Below are positions 1 through 9,690 of a stretch of 33,895 nucleotides of DNA, piece by piece. Numbering within the stretch: the stretch's first letter is position 1; each line of letters starts with the position of its first letter. The notes under the pieces are model-generated. The model made no database searches, was not told where the DNA came from, and saw nothing but the letters and a program-made list of their open reading frames with translations. A program made the position numbers and the translations under genes. Source of the stretch: Chara braunii (taxonomy: Eukaryota > Streptophyta > Charophyceae > Charales > Characeae); the NCBI GenBank assembly GCA_003427395.1, contig BFEA01000670.1:40219-74113 (forward strand). Reading direction: 5' to 3'.

Positions 1-21
1 GCCGGACGCGACGCAAGCCCA

Positions 22-115
22 CAGAGAGGCCGGGCGGCCGGCCCGCGAAATCTACCGGAAATTTGTCCCGCAGAGAGGCCGGGCGGCCGGCCCGCGAAAT
101 CTACCGGAAATTTGT
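22..115. repeat. 49-bp tandem duplication at left edge
   Basis: Two near-identical units with a 49-bp period (22-70 and 71-115) share a GC-rich core rich in CGGGCGGCC and end in TCTACCGGAAATTTG. That last 15-mer is also the sequence duplicated on either side of the neighbouring LINE, so the LINE landed in the second unit. Confidence 0.85.
100..114. repeat. Target-site duplication, left copy
   Basis: TCTACCGGAAATTTG directly before the T-run that marks the minus-strand LINE 3' end. It is identical to 1892-1906. The same 15-mer also occurs at 51-65 in the first unit of the 49-bp tandem duplication. Confidence 0.88.
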
Positions 116-1891
116 TTTTTTAACTTTTTTTTTTTCTTTTTTTTTTTTTGCAGATTTCATTATAGTCATAAAAAAGGAGGCCGGGAATCCCTCCACATCT
201 CAACCCGGAGAGCAAAAACCGGGCCAAGGACGAATGTCCTGTGCTGGAAACCGGGTCCAGCGTCCCACATCTGCGTACTGCAAGAAGCAAAAAAAGGAAA
301 ACTGGACAATTAAATAGCAAATAGTAACAAAGGTAGGAAAATGTCTAGCAGCTACCTAGCTTCTATTTTCTAACTAGCTGGAAACCGGGTCCAGCGTCCC
401 AGCTTGGCTCAGCTGCAGTATTTGCTGATCCACTATAATGTTGTAAGCTGAAAATCGGGTTCAGCGTCCCATACAATTCAAAATCATAACTATTCCTCCC
501 AAGTTCAAGAAGTAAGCCAGTTGTTGAAGTGCAGTTCCCCTTTGGAGCCCAGTGAGACCAGCTGTGACCTGTTTCCCCAGGTACTCCAGAACCATTTCAC
601 TTTCTGCATGTTGCGACCCCTTTCTGATTTCCTTCTCCAGTCGGCGATAACANTGTGCCTGATCTGGGTCTTTATATGCGAGATGATATCCGGTAAGGNC
701 TTGTGATGGTCCTGGAAGAGCTTGTCGTTGCGGTCTTCCCATAGGGCGCCCATAACAANNGCCCTGATGGCCTGCGCCACATAGCCCCAGCCAGAATGAG
801 GGAAGAGTCCTGAAGGAAGGATCCCATTCAGTATCCATCCTTCGTCCCACGGCATAATGTCCTTTGTGATGTTTCTCCAGTGTGCTTCCCACCAGGCCCA
901 GACCCTCAANGACAGGGGACAGGAGTACCANATATGACTCGAGGTTTCCCAGGGCCATTGACACCTAGAGCAGGTGGTGCCAATGTCCATTCCTTTGGAG
1001 TGGAGCCAGGTGGCTGAGGCAGTGGCCAGCAATGACTGAAGGTGCAGGATGCTCGCAAGTTTTTGTGACGGTAAAGCAGTGAGTTGATTCCAAAGAGCAG
1101 AGAGCTGTTGCNCGTTAATCTCTGGTAAGGTCTGTTCTGTTCTCCTCTTGAGCACAACACTCGCNNNNTTTTTTTTTGAATTGGCTCGTTGGATTGCTAC
1201 TCCCTTCTTAGATGAGTATAGATGTAACCCAANAAATTTNCCANTATTGGGGTCCTTCCAACCCGTCTTGAGGGGGTTAACCGGGAGATCCGTCAGTGTT
1301 TTGTGGCCTGCTAATCTTTGGACTTTCCGTTCTGAGGGGGGGGTTACTGCTTGAAGCTGTGGTTGGGTTTTGTGCTGTGAACTCTGATCCTGTTCCACTA
1401 CCACAATTTCATTCAGGCTGGACACCGAAGGGACTTCCTTGATTCCTTGGAAGGAAAGTAGGTGGGTGAAGGTAGTGGTAGGGGTCTCCTTCCACTCTTC
1501 CACCTCGTGTGCTCCGCCGTCAATGGGGCCTAAGTACTTCCAAACTGTGTGATCTACTGGACTGTTTGGTGCCAGCAACCAAGTGTTTGGNGGTGAATCC
1601 TGGGGGTTTCTCAGCGAATGTAACCAGTGAGGAGGGATCGCCTGCTGTAGCTCCAATAGGTGATCAGGGACTCTCCGGAGTTTCCCTAGTGGAAGTTCAG
1701 ATTCTGTTTTCCATCCTAGTCTGTGACTGTCCCATAGGTCTCCTACTTTCGATACCCCTTTCTCAATCCAGGCTTTTCCGTAGTTCCCTTTCGAATCGTG
1801 TGCAGAGAATTGGGATCCGTCTTTCTGTGTAAGAAGGGGGTTTTCAAACAGAGGTTGATTATTTATTTGATGTACTGTAGTAGGAGGTACG
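115..1891 (-). mobile_element. 5'-truncated L1-like LINE (minus strand) with 15-bp TSD
   Basis: Non-LTR retrotransposon copy. On the minus strand it runs from a truncated 5' end at 1891 to a tail seen on the plus strand as broken T-runs at 115-149. The 15-mer TCTACCGGAAATTTG occurs exactly at 100-114 and 1892-1906, immediately outside both ends, as expected for a target-site duplication from target-primed reverse transcription. Inside are the C-terminal ORF2 region (505-1880) and a roughly 350-bp 3' UTR containing three copies of a CCGGGTCCAGCGTCCCA-like motif (about 250, 386 and 455). The perfect duplication suggests a fairly young insertion. Several N bases lie inside. Family assignment rests on similarity to the ORF2 of the second LINE in this window. 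Confidence 0.88.
505..1880 (-). pseudogene. LINE ORF2 C-terminal fragment with zinc-knuckle domain
   Basis: The frame is open from about 1880 down to 505. No methionine start is needed because the element is 5'-truncated. The N-terminal part (QPLFENPLL, then YGKAWIEKG) aligns with LLFENQKI and FGKAWVKKG in the plus-strand LINE. Further along come SALWNQLTALPSQKLAS, a Cys/His cluster (CSRCQWPWETSSH followed by CP) and AWWEAHWRNIT, typical of the zf-RVT region after the RT of plant L1-like elements. The RT and endonuclease domains are missing, so the fragment cannot act on its own. Ns produce several unknown residues. Confidence 0.82.
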
Positions 1892-1906
1892 TCTACCGGA
1901 AATTTG
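1892..1906. repeat. Target-site duplication, right copy
   Basis: TCTACCGGAAATTTG directly outside the truncated 5' end of the minus-strand LINE, identical to 100-114. Confidence 0.88.
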
Positions 1907-1934
1907 ACAACCCCACGGCGGGCGAGCCTACACT

Positions 1935-2065
1935 ATATGGGCCTCGCTCCACTACTCTCGAAATGCACAAAAGACAAAAATCATGGTGGTGTATCTTTCC
2001 ATGTTCTAGCAGAAGATTCACTCTCGTTCTGCACATTTCGAGAGTAGTGGAGCGACGCCCTATAT
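1935..2065. mobile_element. Foldback/MITE-like palindromic element, copy 1
   Basis: About 35-bp imperfect inverted arms (about 1935-1969 and 2029-2064) share CGCTCCACTACTCTCGAAAT and flank a core of about 60 bp. A second copy in opposite orientation lies at 29792-29922. On the minus strand the core reads a peptide containing RVNLLLEHGKIHHHDF, which recurs in other parts of the window. No transposase is present. Whether this is a non-autonomous DNA element or another foldback cannot be decided from two copies. Confidence 0.72.
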
Positions 2066-2149
2066 CTGCCGGAAATCTAACGAACGCATCTGATGAACTG
2101 CCCGACGACGAAAGTTGGCGGCAATCTAACAAACGCGCCCAGGGAAGAC

Positions 2150-5100
2150 TCTCACGCTCCGGAGAATCTTGTGATTACCGGTGACTGGAATAGTGTGCTT
2201 AATCCAGGTTTGGATTCCCCGTCTCTGTCGCCTATAAGGGCTGATGCTATCCTACTGCACTCCTTTATGGAGGCACAAGGGCTAGTGGACACCTATAGAA
2301 CAATGAACCCTGATTTAAATGGATTTACCTGGCGGGGTCCACGTCCTTCTACAAACGCCCGTCAACCTAGGAGACGTCTTGACTTGATATTAGCAAAAGG
2401 AACTCCTTGGGATCGGGCGATTGTTGTAGATGTAAAGTTTTCTTCAATATCGGAGCATTACCCTGTCCTCCTGGAAGTTCTTTCAAAGGAGACAGTGGAT
2501 AAACATCGCCCCCCATTCCGGTTGAATGTCCAACTTCTTAGGGACCCAGGAATTCCTTTATGGGTTAAATCCCAAATGGAAGACTGGGATAAAGCAAAGG
2601 ACCTATTCCCCAACCCTGATGATTGGGTAGATGTGGGTATTGGCATCCTGCAAGCTGCAATGATTGAATTTTCTAGGATGAAGTCGGCTGCCAGAAATTG
2701 GAAAGAAAAACAGTTAATTGCAACCATCGAAGAAGCAGATGAGCATACAGACTCCGACCCCTTTACAGAGTACTACTGGTACAAAAAGAGGACAAAGGCC
2801 TTAACTGAATTAGGGGAGTTGGAAATTCAAAAACAAAAGGACTGGCAAGAGTGGTTGAGGATCAAAGGGATAATCGGTTACGATAAGATGGCCAAAGACA
2901 CGTTCACAGCCCTCATCCAAAAAAAGAGCAAACCTGTAATAAGGGAACTTCACCACCCCTTTGCCTTGGATGCCCTTATTGCCACTGATACGGAAAATCT
3001 GTGTGATTATGCAATGACTTACTTTCAAGATATAGTTTCAACAAGGTGCCCGTATGACAACTTTGAAACCAACCTGGAAAACTACTCGCCTTTTTGGAAT
3101 TGCTCACAGACAAGAATAGCACTAGATGCCTGCTTAGCACTAGATAGTCAAATCACTATTGATGAAGTCTCACAAGCAGCAAAACAGATGGCCAAGGGCA
3201 AATGCCCTGGCCCAGATGGCCTACCTATCGAATTCTTTCTGTCATCATGGGAATCCTTCGCGGAATTCTTTTGTAATATCTTCAACAGAGCCCTAACCAC
3301 AGGCTCCCTACCAAAGGGAATGGTAAAAGGGATGATCGCACTGATATATAAGAAAGGGAACAAAGGAGAGATCCGAAATTGGCGGCCGATTTCGGTCTTA
3401 AACGTGTCATATAAGTTGTTGGCAAAAGTTTTAGCCCTTAGGCTAGCCCCAATCCTCCCGACGCTTGTAGGAAAAGAACAAGGGGCCTTTGTCAAAGGGC
3501 GCTCAATTTTTGACAACATAATGTCAACAGTCCAGGCCCTTGAAATCATAGGGCAAGAGAAACGCGAAGTAGCAATCCTAATGCTTGACATGGAAAAAAC
3601 GTATGACAAAGTAGGTTGGGCCTTTGTCAATACCACCTTATTGAATATGGGTTTCGGTCCGGCCTTTCACTGCTGGGTTAAGGCGATGTATGTCGGCGCT
3701 AAGGCATCCGTATTAGTGAATGGAAGACAATCGAAAGAATTCAGCCTCACCCGGTCATTACGACAGGGCTGCCCATTAGTTCCCTTGCTTTTTGTGGTAC
3801 AACTTGAAATCTTACAAGCTAATATAAGAACCAACCAACTAATAACGGGCCTCTATCTGTCTCCCTCACTTCACTGGAAGGGGGGATCTATAGCAGATGA
3901 CCTGACAATTGCTTGTGAGAACTCAGAATTAAGCTTGAATGAACTACGAATAATACTAGAAGAATATTGTATACTATCAGAAGCCTCCATAAATTGGGAT
4001 AAGTCACTATTTTTTTTGCCTCCAGCACATGAGTTGTACGTCAATTGGGGTTTGCGCCAAATACCGTTCAATTCAGCAGACAGATTCCTTGGAGTGCAGG
4101 TATCAGTATCAAGCAGTGCGAAGATCCAAGACAGTCTGCTGACGGACAAAGTGACAGCCAGAATTGCAAACTGGGAGAAATGCACGAGCCTCTCTCTATT
4201 TGGCAGGGCATTAGTTTTGACCTCTGCTGCTTTCTTTCTGCTCTGGTATCCAATAACAGTACATAGGCTTGGTAAGCCTGCCTATAAGGCTATCAAGTCT
4301 ACAGCTGCCCGATACCTGTGGAAACCGGAGGCTACGGAGGATCAAGGATTTCTTTCTAAAGTTGCCTGGGAGGTGGTAGTCACCCCAAGCAAAAAAGGAG
4401 GCTTGGGTATTCTTGACCCAGACCATCAGAATGTGGCGCTCCTAGCAAAGTGGCCAATCCAAGCCATGACAGATAAGGAGATGGAGGCATGGAAGGAGTT
4501 AGCCCAATATGTGTTGGGAACGGAGTGGGAGCTTGAAGACCACTCAAAAGTGTGGTTGTGCCTGCTGATTCCCTCCTTTGCAAGAAGAAAGGTGAGGTCG
4601 GAGCTGTGGAGGGGTATTCTGAATGCCTGGACATTGGTCAGGCCAGATACAAAACACGCGCCAACTACGAAACAAGAAATTCTGAATGAACTTTTGTTTG
4701 AAAATCAGAAGATTGTTCAGGCCAATGGTCTACCTTTCTCGGCTGCATACACACCGGGAGAATTTGGTAAAGCCTGGGTTAAAAAAGGTGTATTACAGGT
4801 TCAAGATTTATGGGACTTGGAGGAGTCTACATTTCTAGACCTCCCGCAACTTAGAAAGAAGCTCCCGCGGTTACATAATGTGCGCGCCCACAGGGAGGCT
4901 CTTTTGGCAGCCATCCCCTCAAGGTGGATCCAGCAGCTCCAGCCAGATAGAGACCATCGAGAGGGAACTTGGCTGAGAGCAGATGACCATGGAAATCAGC
5001 TCCTGCGCATAGCTGGCCCTGACCAAGATGGGGCGATAAAGATTCAGAGTTGGAGAATAGTAAGAAACAACACACACGGTGGTAACCTCAGGCTGGAAAA

Positions 5101-5176
5101 GGAAGACATCACGGTAAGGGATACCAAACATCTGGAGGAAGTAGCATGCAGGAGGGCCCTCACGGGAGACAGATAG
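2150..5176 (+). pseudogene. LINE ORF2: endonuclease (partial) and reverse transcriptase
   Basis: An open frame of about 1,000 codons; the ATG at 2093 lies upstream of the element and is incidental. Residue numbers count from 2093. The endonuclease/exonuclease/phosphatase domain is cut at its start but keeps GDWN (about 30), GFTWRG, RRLDLIL and SEHYPV. The RT domain follows: NWRPISVLN, EQGAFVKGRSIFDNI, the first catalytic Asp in LDMEKTYDKVGW (about 500), LRQGCPL and IADD (about 600), where L1-like elements normally have FADD. LSEASINWDKS is typical of plant L1-like RT. The RT catalytic aspartates are present, but the missing N-terminus and the downstream frameshifts make this a dead copy. Confidence 0.9.
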
Positions 5177-5963
5177 CTACCTTTCTTGGTGATGCAGTGA
5201 GCTTTAAAGTAGAACGCCTCCTTCATGGCTGGCAAGACCAGGGGAAATTTACCCCATTAAGTCTATATAAACCGAAGGTTGGAGTCCAGAGTCTGCAATC
5301 ACGCCGAAAGAAAACGCCTACTTCAGTAGCCCTCCAACGAGCGGAATGATTTCAACTGAGAGACACTACTGAACAAGGTCTTTCTCTACTTTGGAAGGCG
5401 CTGACTAGAATCCCAACCCAGAAACATGCGAGCTTAATGTGGGTACAGTCGCTCCTCGTGACAGCCACTTCGGTGTGGTTATCATCAAGAGGAATGAACA
5501 TTCCTACCCAATGCCTTCGATGTAACTGGGGTTGGGAGACATGGTTCATATTTGGTTGCATTGTCCAATGGTGATTGAGCTCCTGCAATGGTGGAAAAGT
5601 CACTGGGTAAAGATTACAGGCGGTGCCTTTGTATGAACGGATTCTTGGATGCTTTCAGCCACCCTTCCCCCGGGCTTTTCCTTTTCATCAGATTGGGGCT
5701 ATGTAGCCCTCTTCTGCAGGGGAGTACTTATGGAGGTAATCTGGAAAGCCAGAAACTCCAAAGTGTTCAGGAACGATGATATACCACAGCAGCAGCAGAG
5801 ACAGCAGGTGAAGCAGAATATTTGGCGTATTATACGTGCAAACAAAATAAAAATGAATTTCCTTCGATTTCATAAGACTTGGGCCAAAGACAACAGATTG
5901 TCATTGGTGAATGTTGAAGTAAAACTAGAGATATGTACATGGCTGTTTGATACACATGATTAA
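5146..5963 (+). pseudogene. LINE ORF2 C-terminus, frameshifted
   Basis: The ORF2 frame ends at 5176 but homology to the other LINE continues in other frames: HGWQDQGKF near 5223, then LSLLWKALTRIPTQKHAS near 5380 (like SALWNQLTALPSQKLAS), TQCLRCNWGWE with a shift before HIWLHCPM (the Cys/His cluster), LLQWWKSHWVKIT, and the frame ending at 5963 with NIWRIIRANKIKMNF. At least three frame breaks are needed, in about 5160-5180, 5345-5375 and 5530-5650. Stops also occur at 5348 and 5624. Confidence 0.82.
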
Positions 5964-6397
5964 TTTGAAAGTCGGACAGCTTGGTATGACTTTTGTGGTC
6001 CGGGTTGTTTTAATCAGAAGATAGGACCGGTATAGGTTCTTAGAGGTTTACCTGGTTGTTGTAATTCAGTCTGCTACTCAGAGCTGATGGACGTGCCTCT
6101 ACGGAGGGTTATGATAAGGGTAGTAGCATTGGCGGACATAAAAGACGCCCCTTTTTACTAAGTACTTCATGGTTAATTTTGGGAAGTTTTCTTGGAATTA
6201 GCTGGGAGACGCTGGACATGGTTTCCAGCAATAGCATTGAATTGTCTCGGAGTTGAGGAGGATTTTTTCGAGCGACGCTTGTAAGCTAAACTGGCTGAAG
6301 CTGCCAGGATAACTCCGGGTTGAATTGTGAGGTCCCCGACCTCGTCTCATTTTTGTAATACATGGATCTGAAGCTTTCAAAAAAAAAAAAAAAAAAA
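5964..6397 (+). other. LINE 3' UTR and poly(A) tail
   Basis: Non-coding stretch after the last ORF2 stop, ending CATGGATCTGAAGCTTTC followed by 19 A. No AATAAA hexamer directly precedes the A-run. The A-run and the adjoining duplicated 12-mer define the 3' end. Confidence 0.75.
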
Positions 6398-6410
6398 GAA
6401 TCTAACGAAC

Positions 6411-6540
6411 ACGAAGAATGCTCGAACGAAGGCGCGCGGGCAACGGGGACATTCAACGAACTGAGCGACGACGAACGCCTGACGTAAGCGACGACAAACG
6501 GCGGACGCGACAAAGGGCCTCGCTGCACTACTCGCGCCTT
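6411..6540. other. CGAACGACGA-rich spacer
   Basis: Low-complexity DNA rich in CGAACG/CGACGA steps, matching the style of the DNA just left of the LINE (2076-2134), so the LINE split a single block. It ends with GGGCCTCGCTGCACTACTCG (6515-6534), which resembles the arm of the foldback elements (GGGCCTCGCTCCACTACTCT). No gene seen. Confidence 0.6.
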
Positions 6541-6690
6541 CGCTGCACTAGATGAAGGGCCTAGTCGCTGCACTAGATGAAGGGCCTAGTCGCTGCACTA
6601 GATGAAGGGCCTAGTCGCTGCACTAGATGAAGGGCCTAGTCGCTGCACTAGATGAAGGGCCTAGTCGCTGCACTAGATGAAGGGCCTAGT
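6541..6690. repeat. 25-bp minisatellite, six units
   Basis: Six units starting at 6541, 6566, 6591, 6616, 6641 and 6666. The unit begins CGCTGCACTAGATGAAGGGC and ends CTAGT. Units are essentially identical, which implies recent expansion. The unit contains CGCTGCACTA, close to CGCTCCACTA in the foldback arm. Confidence 0.95.
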
Positions 6691-8200
6691 TGCACTACTT
6701 GCCATCCGTCACATTTCATGGCGGACGGATGCGTGGAGAGTGAAAAAACTGAGAATAGCGTCGAACTCGAGTCATGGTTGCACTTACTCGCCATTATATT
6801 TCTTCTACAGAGAAGTTAATTTTTTTTGTCTACCTGATGTCGACTCGTGAAGCCCTGCATTCTCCAGAATGTTGTTTTGTGGAGAGGTCCGAGGACCACT
6901 CTCCACAAACAGCCGTGCACAGGCGGCGAAACCGAATTCACTCTCCACAACTGGTGTCGACGGTGTGGCGAGCACAATTTTTCTGTTGATACATTCCTTT
7001 ATTTAGCCTGGGTTGTGTCCTGGAAGTCAAACTGAAAAGTCAAAATAGGGATGCACGCAGTATACTTAGTCAAAACATAGCATGGGGTGCAGTTAGTGGT
7101 TATAACAGGGTTTATAGGAGGAGAGCAATGTTTACCTTTTAGTTCCCTGCCTCCAGAACTCCTCCTGAGTTCCGGTAGAGCTCTCACAATCGATGGGCTG
7201 ACTCCCCACAAAGTCTTGCTGCGGTCCTACGGGTTGCAATCCCGCCTGCCGCCTTCCTCTCAGAACTGAACTAAACTTTGAGTAAGAAAGATAGAGAGAG
7301 AGGTTTCAGACGCCCGAGATACAAGAGGGGGACAACTCAACTCCCCGGAGAGGGCCTTGTAATCTTCGCTCGCCTGAGGGCCCCACAATGATGGCCAACA
7401 CACGCATCCGTTTGGTCAACTGGAATCAAACTATCGAAGTCAACCCTCTTACGACCTCTTAGTTCACAGCAAATACCCCCCTTCGCGAGCCTGATCCTAC
7501 CACCTAATCCCATTTCCTCAATCTCATACCGCACCATCGCGCTCAGTAGTGCACACCTCCCTTACATTTGTCAGTATGCTGGTGATGCTTAGCAATGCAC
7601 AACAAGACGCATCCTCCTTAATCAACTGCAGTCAAGCTGCCACAATAAGCTCCACTACAGGGCATAGTCACACTTAGACACACCAATAACTCAACAAGCA
7701 ACGTGGTAGCCCTAATCTGAGCACGATAATGGGGCGGCCAACACTAGCTGCAGCAGTTCGCTGCAACCGAAAGTAGCCACAACACCACTTATTCGCACAA
7801 CAACCCGGAGTTCGCTCAGTCAATCAACAACTCGAAGTGGTAACCCGATTGTAGCAGTATCCGGATTCTCATATCGGTAAGTAGCAAGGTCACAAAGTTT
7901 TCAAGTTGTCCACTCTTTATTCTTCTGTTGGTTGATCATCCAACAACCCTTCAAAGACGCTGATCATGAGAAAAACAGTCCCTGCATAGCTATTTAGCAG
8001 TTTGAAGCCTCGTTTGTTAGAGGAATTAGCCAGACAACTCAGCCCACCGCCCAAGAATAGCCACGCATCACCATCCCAAACTGCAGATCAAGCTTGACTC
8101 CTCTCAGTACTCGGTTCACATGCCACAATCACACAATTGATCTGTCGTGATCATACGCAGTAGAGCGACATGTTGCCATCATCATCAACAACGGAGTATA
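6691..8200. other. About 1.5 kb without recognisable gene
   Basis: Short open frames only, none with a recognisable domain or support from a repeat. Near 7230 a CGGG-TTGCAAT-CCCG stem resembles an isolated tRNA T-arm but no tRNA fits around it. The rest looks like unique, AT/GC-balanced non-coding DNA. Confidence 0.5.
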
Positions 8201-8310
8201 TGGAGTTGTCGGCCTCATAGACCACCACAAAAACCAGGTACGTGCCTCCTACCACGAGCTGGCTCACACCCGTTCTTCTGCAGTCGACCGTGGTGGATCT
8301 GCAGTGCACT

Positions 8311-8330
8311 CGAGGTAAGTACCTCGATCA
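8311..8330 (+). promoter_or_regulatory. Hairpin containing splice-donor consensus (1)
   Basis: TCGAGGT-AAGT-ACCTCGA is a perfect 7-bp stem whose 5' half and loop spell the donor consensus GAG|GTAAGT. A sister hairpin is near 8511-8524, and a related CAGGTACGTGCCT lies near 8236. Function unknown. The stem could hide or expose a donor site. Confidence 0.4.
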
Positions 8331-8366
8331 TTCCCCTCTCTGTGTTTGTCTGCTTGCTTACCTGCA

Positions 8367-8514
8367 CAGATGAGAGTGAATCTTCCACTAATTCGTGAGG
8401 GGATACATAGCGGTGTCATGGAGAGGCTGCATGACGCCAACCACACCACGTGGCCAACCTCTCTCTCTGGCACAACTGGTGATGATGGGCGGGAGGCAGA
8501 TGACGATTGTCAGG
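8367..8514 (+). CDS. Candidate internal exon, unknown product
   Basis: Open frame preceded by a pyrimidine-rich tract and an acceptor (TTACCTGCACAG) and followed by a strong donor (CAG|GTAAGT). It would encode 49 residues beginning MRVNLPLIREGIHSG. The first residues match the RVNLPLEHGKIH peptide coded in the foldback elements. The exon reading is inference from splice signals only; no domain is recognised and the same DNA is open beyond both splice sites. It could equally be a decayed member of the foldback family. Confidence 0.3.
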
Positions 8515-8524
8515 TAAGTACCTG
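8511..8524 (+). promoter_or_regulatory. Hairpin containing splice-donor consensus (2)
   Basis: CAGGT-AAGT-ACCTG, a perfect 5-bp stem with the same AAGT loop as the hairpin near 8311 but different outer pairs. It also spells CAG|GTAAGT, a perfect complement to the U1 snRNA 5' end. Confidence 0.4.
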
Positions 8525-8709
8525 TCTCTACCCGTATGCAGCAACCGACGTTCCAACCCAACTTGATCCACCCTTTTCTGGTTTGCGCCTTCGTTCTACT
8601 CCACCGCTGAGAAGGCCGACTGCAGCGAGAGCAAACGTGCGATCTTCAGATAGGCTACGCCCCCACAATCGACCACAATGGCGGCGGAGACTGTGAGTGA
8701 TCGGACTTT

Positions 8710-8850
8710 CCTTGACTACCTACGAAAAGTGCCCAAAATGAGAATGAATCTTCCGCCAGAACACGGTAAGATACATTTCCACTCTTACCTCCTCCTTCGC
8801 ACGCAGTTTTTCTCACTCACTCGACTAAACTAACGACTTTGAGCAAACCT
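8710..8850 (+). repeat. Decayed copy of the foldback core peptide region
   Basis: The frame reads MRMNLPPEHGKIHFHSY, matching RVNLPLEHGKIHCHDF of the 29.8-kb foldback. The preceding GAAAAGTGCCCAAAA resembles the left arm end. The arms are otherwise too diverged to pair, so this is either an old copy or the source from which the foldback core was captured. The frame stops at about 8833. Confidence 0.5.
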
Positions 8851-8900
8851 AACACCACTACTGCACTCGCCTCACCTCAAACCCCCTACTTCACTCTTTC

Positions 8901-8932
8901 ACTCGCTCGATTTCGAGGAGAATCGAGTGAGT
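8901..8932. repeat. 12-bp stem hairpin
   Basis: ACTCGCTCGATT pairs with AATCGAGTGAGT across an 8-nt loop with one G-T position. A related hairpin with the same CACTCGAT-type stem lies at 9093-9124. The surrounding 8800-9700 is pyrimidine-rich with no recognisable gene. Confidence 0.6.
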
Positions 8933-9092
8933 TGTCTGCTTTTGCCTTTCGCCACCCTCTCCCCTCTCCACTTCGACATCTTCGCGCCTCACTCAGGCTT
9001 CTTCTATCTAACTCCACACCTACTAACTACCCTCGCATTCTGACTTCATCAATCGATTCGCCCGGTCAGAATACCCGGACTTTACTACTTTC

Positions 9093-9124
9093 TTTCACTC
9101 GATTTCATTAAGGATCGAGTGAAA
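9093..9124. repeat. Perfect 11-bp stem hairpin
   Basis: TTTCACTCGAT and ATCGAGTGAAA form a perfect stem around a 10-nt loop. The stem sequence is shared with the hairpin at 8901-8932, so the two are probably related. Confidence 0.65.
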
Positions 9125-9690
9125 TATCGTTCCTCTCCCCTCATTGTTTCTTTGTCCGCCATACCCCGCGCACTCATTTTTTCTACTTACTTTTACTTTA
9201 CTAACCTGCTCCGCAAACTGACTCTACCGTCTTACTCGCCCTAACCCAAAACCTTGGATTCGACTTTTGGTTTGCCGAAATCTGTTAAGAACCAGGGTTG
9301 TCATGCACTTCCCGCCTTCATCCCTCCTTCATCGCTCTTCCTCTTTCTCCAAATGAACCTGGCGCAAAAATGTGTCCTGATTCATTCCTTTTTTTTCTTG
9401 CCTTTCTTTGTCTCGCACTAACGCTTGCTATCTCCCTTTCTTTGCGCCCATCTTCTTCGCTGCCTCATTCCATAGCTGCTGCACTCGTTTGCTCCGCTGC
9501 CTCGGCACTCCCGTTCCCTCTCTCATTTGCTGCTCGTCGTTACGTCCTCCGTTGACACGCATGCACCCGGCGCAACTTCATATTCGGGCTCACTCCTCTC
9601 TTTCACCTCGATGCCGGTCAGTGCCGCCTTGTGCACTATTCACTACAGCGGGTATTACAGACAGTAGGACAGTGGTTATTGAAGTCGAAA
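9125..9690. other. Pyrimidine-rich stretch, no gene seen
   Basis: C/T-rich on the plus strand; open frames of 85-96 codons here look like composition artefacts (Ser/Leu/Pro-rich). No repeat partner elsewhere in the window. Confidence 0.5.

Larger units (their letters stand above)
2135..6397 (+). mobile_element. 5'-truncated L1-like LINE (plus strand) with poly(A) and TSD
   Basis: Non-LTR retrotransposon of the same family as the minus-strand copy at 115-1891. It begins inside the endonuclease domain near 2150, carries the RT and C-terminal regions of ORF2, has a 3' UTR from 5964, and ends in 19 A at 6379-6397. A 12-mer, AATCTAACRAAC, with one mismatch, lies at 2123-2134 and 6399-6410 and is the probable target-site duplication. 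The 5' junction is placed only to within about 15 bp. Confidence 0.85.

Noticed and set aside
2093-2120. CTGATGA...GAAA resembling a hammerhead ribozyme core
   Set aside because: The 13 nt between the boxes cannot form stem II and no matching stems I/III are present.
7190-7255. tRNA-like T-arm (CGGG TTGCAAT CCCG)
   Set aside because: No A box, D-arm, anticodon arm or acceptor pairing could be fitted around it.
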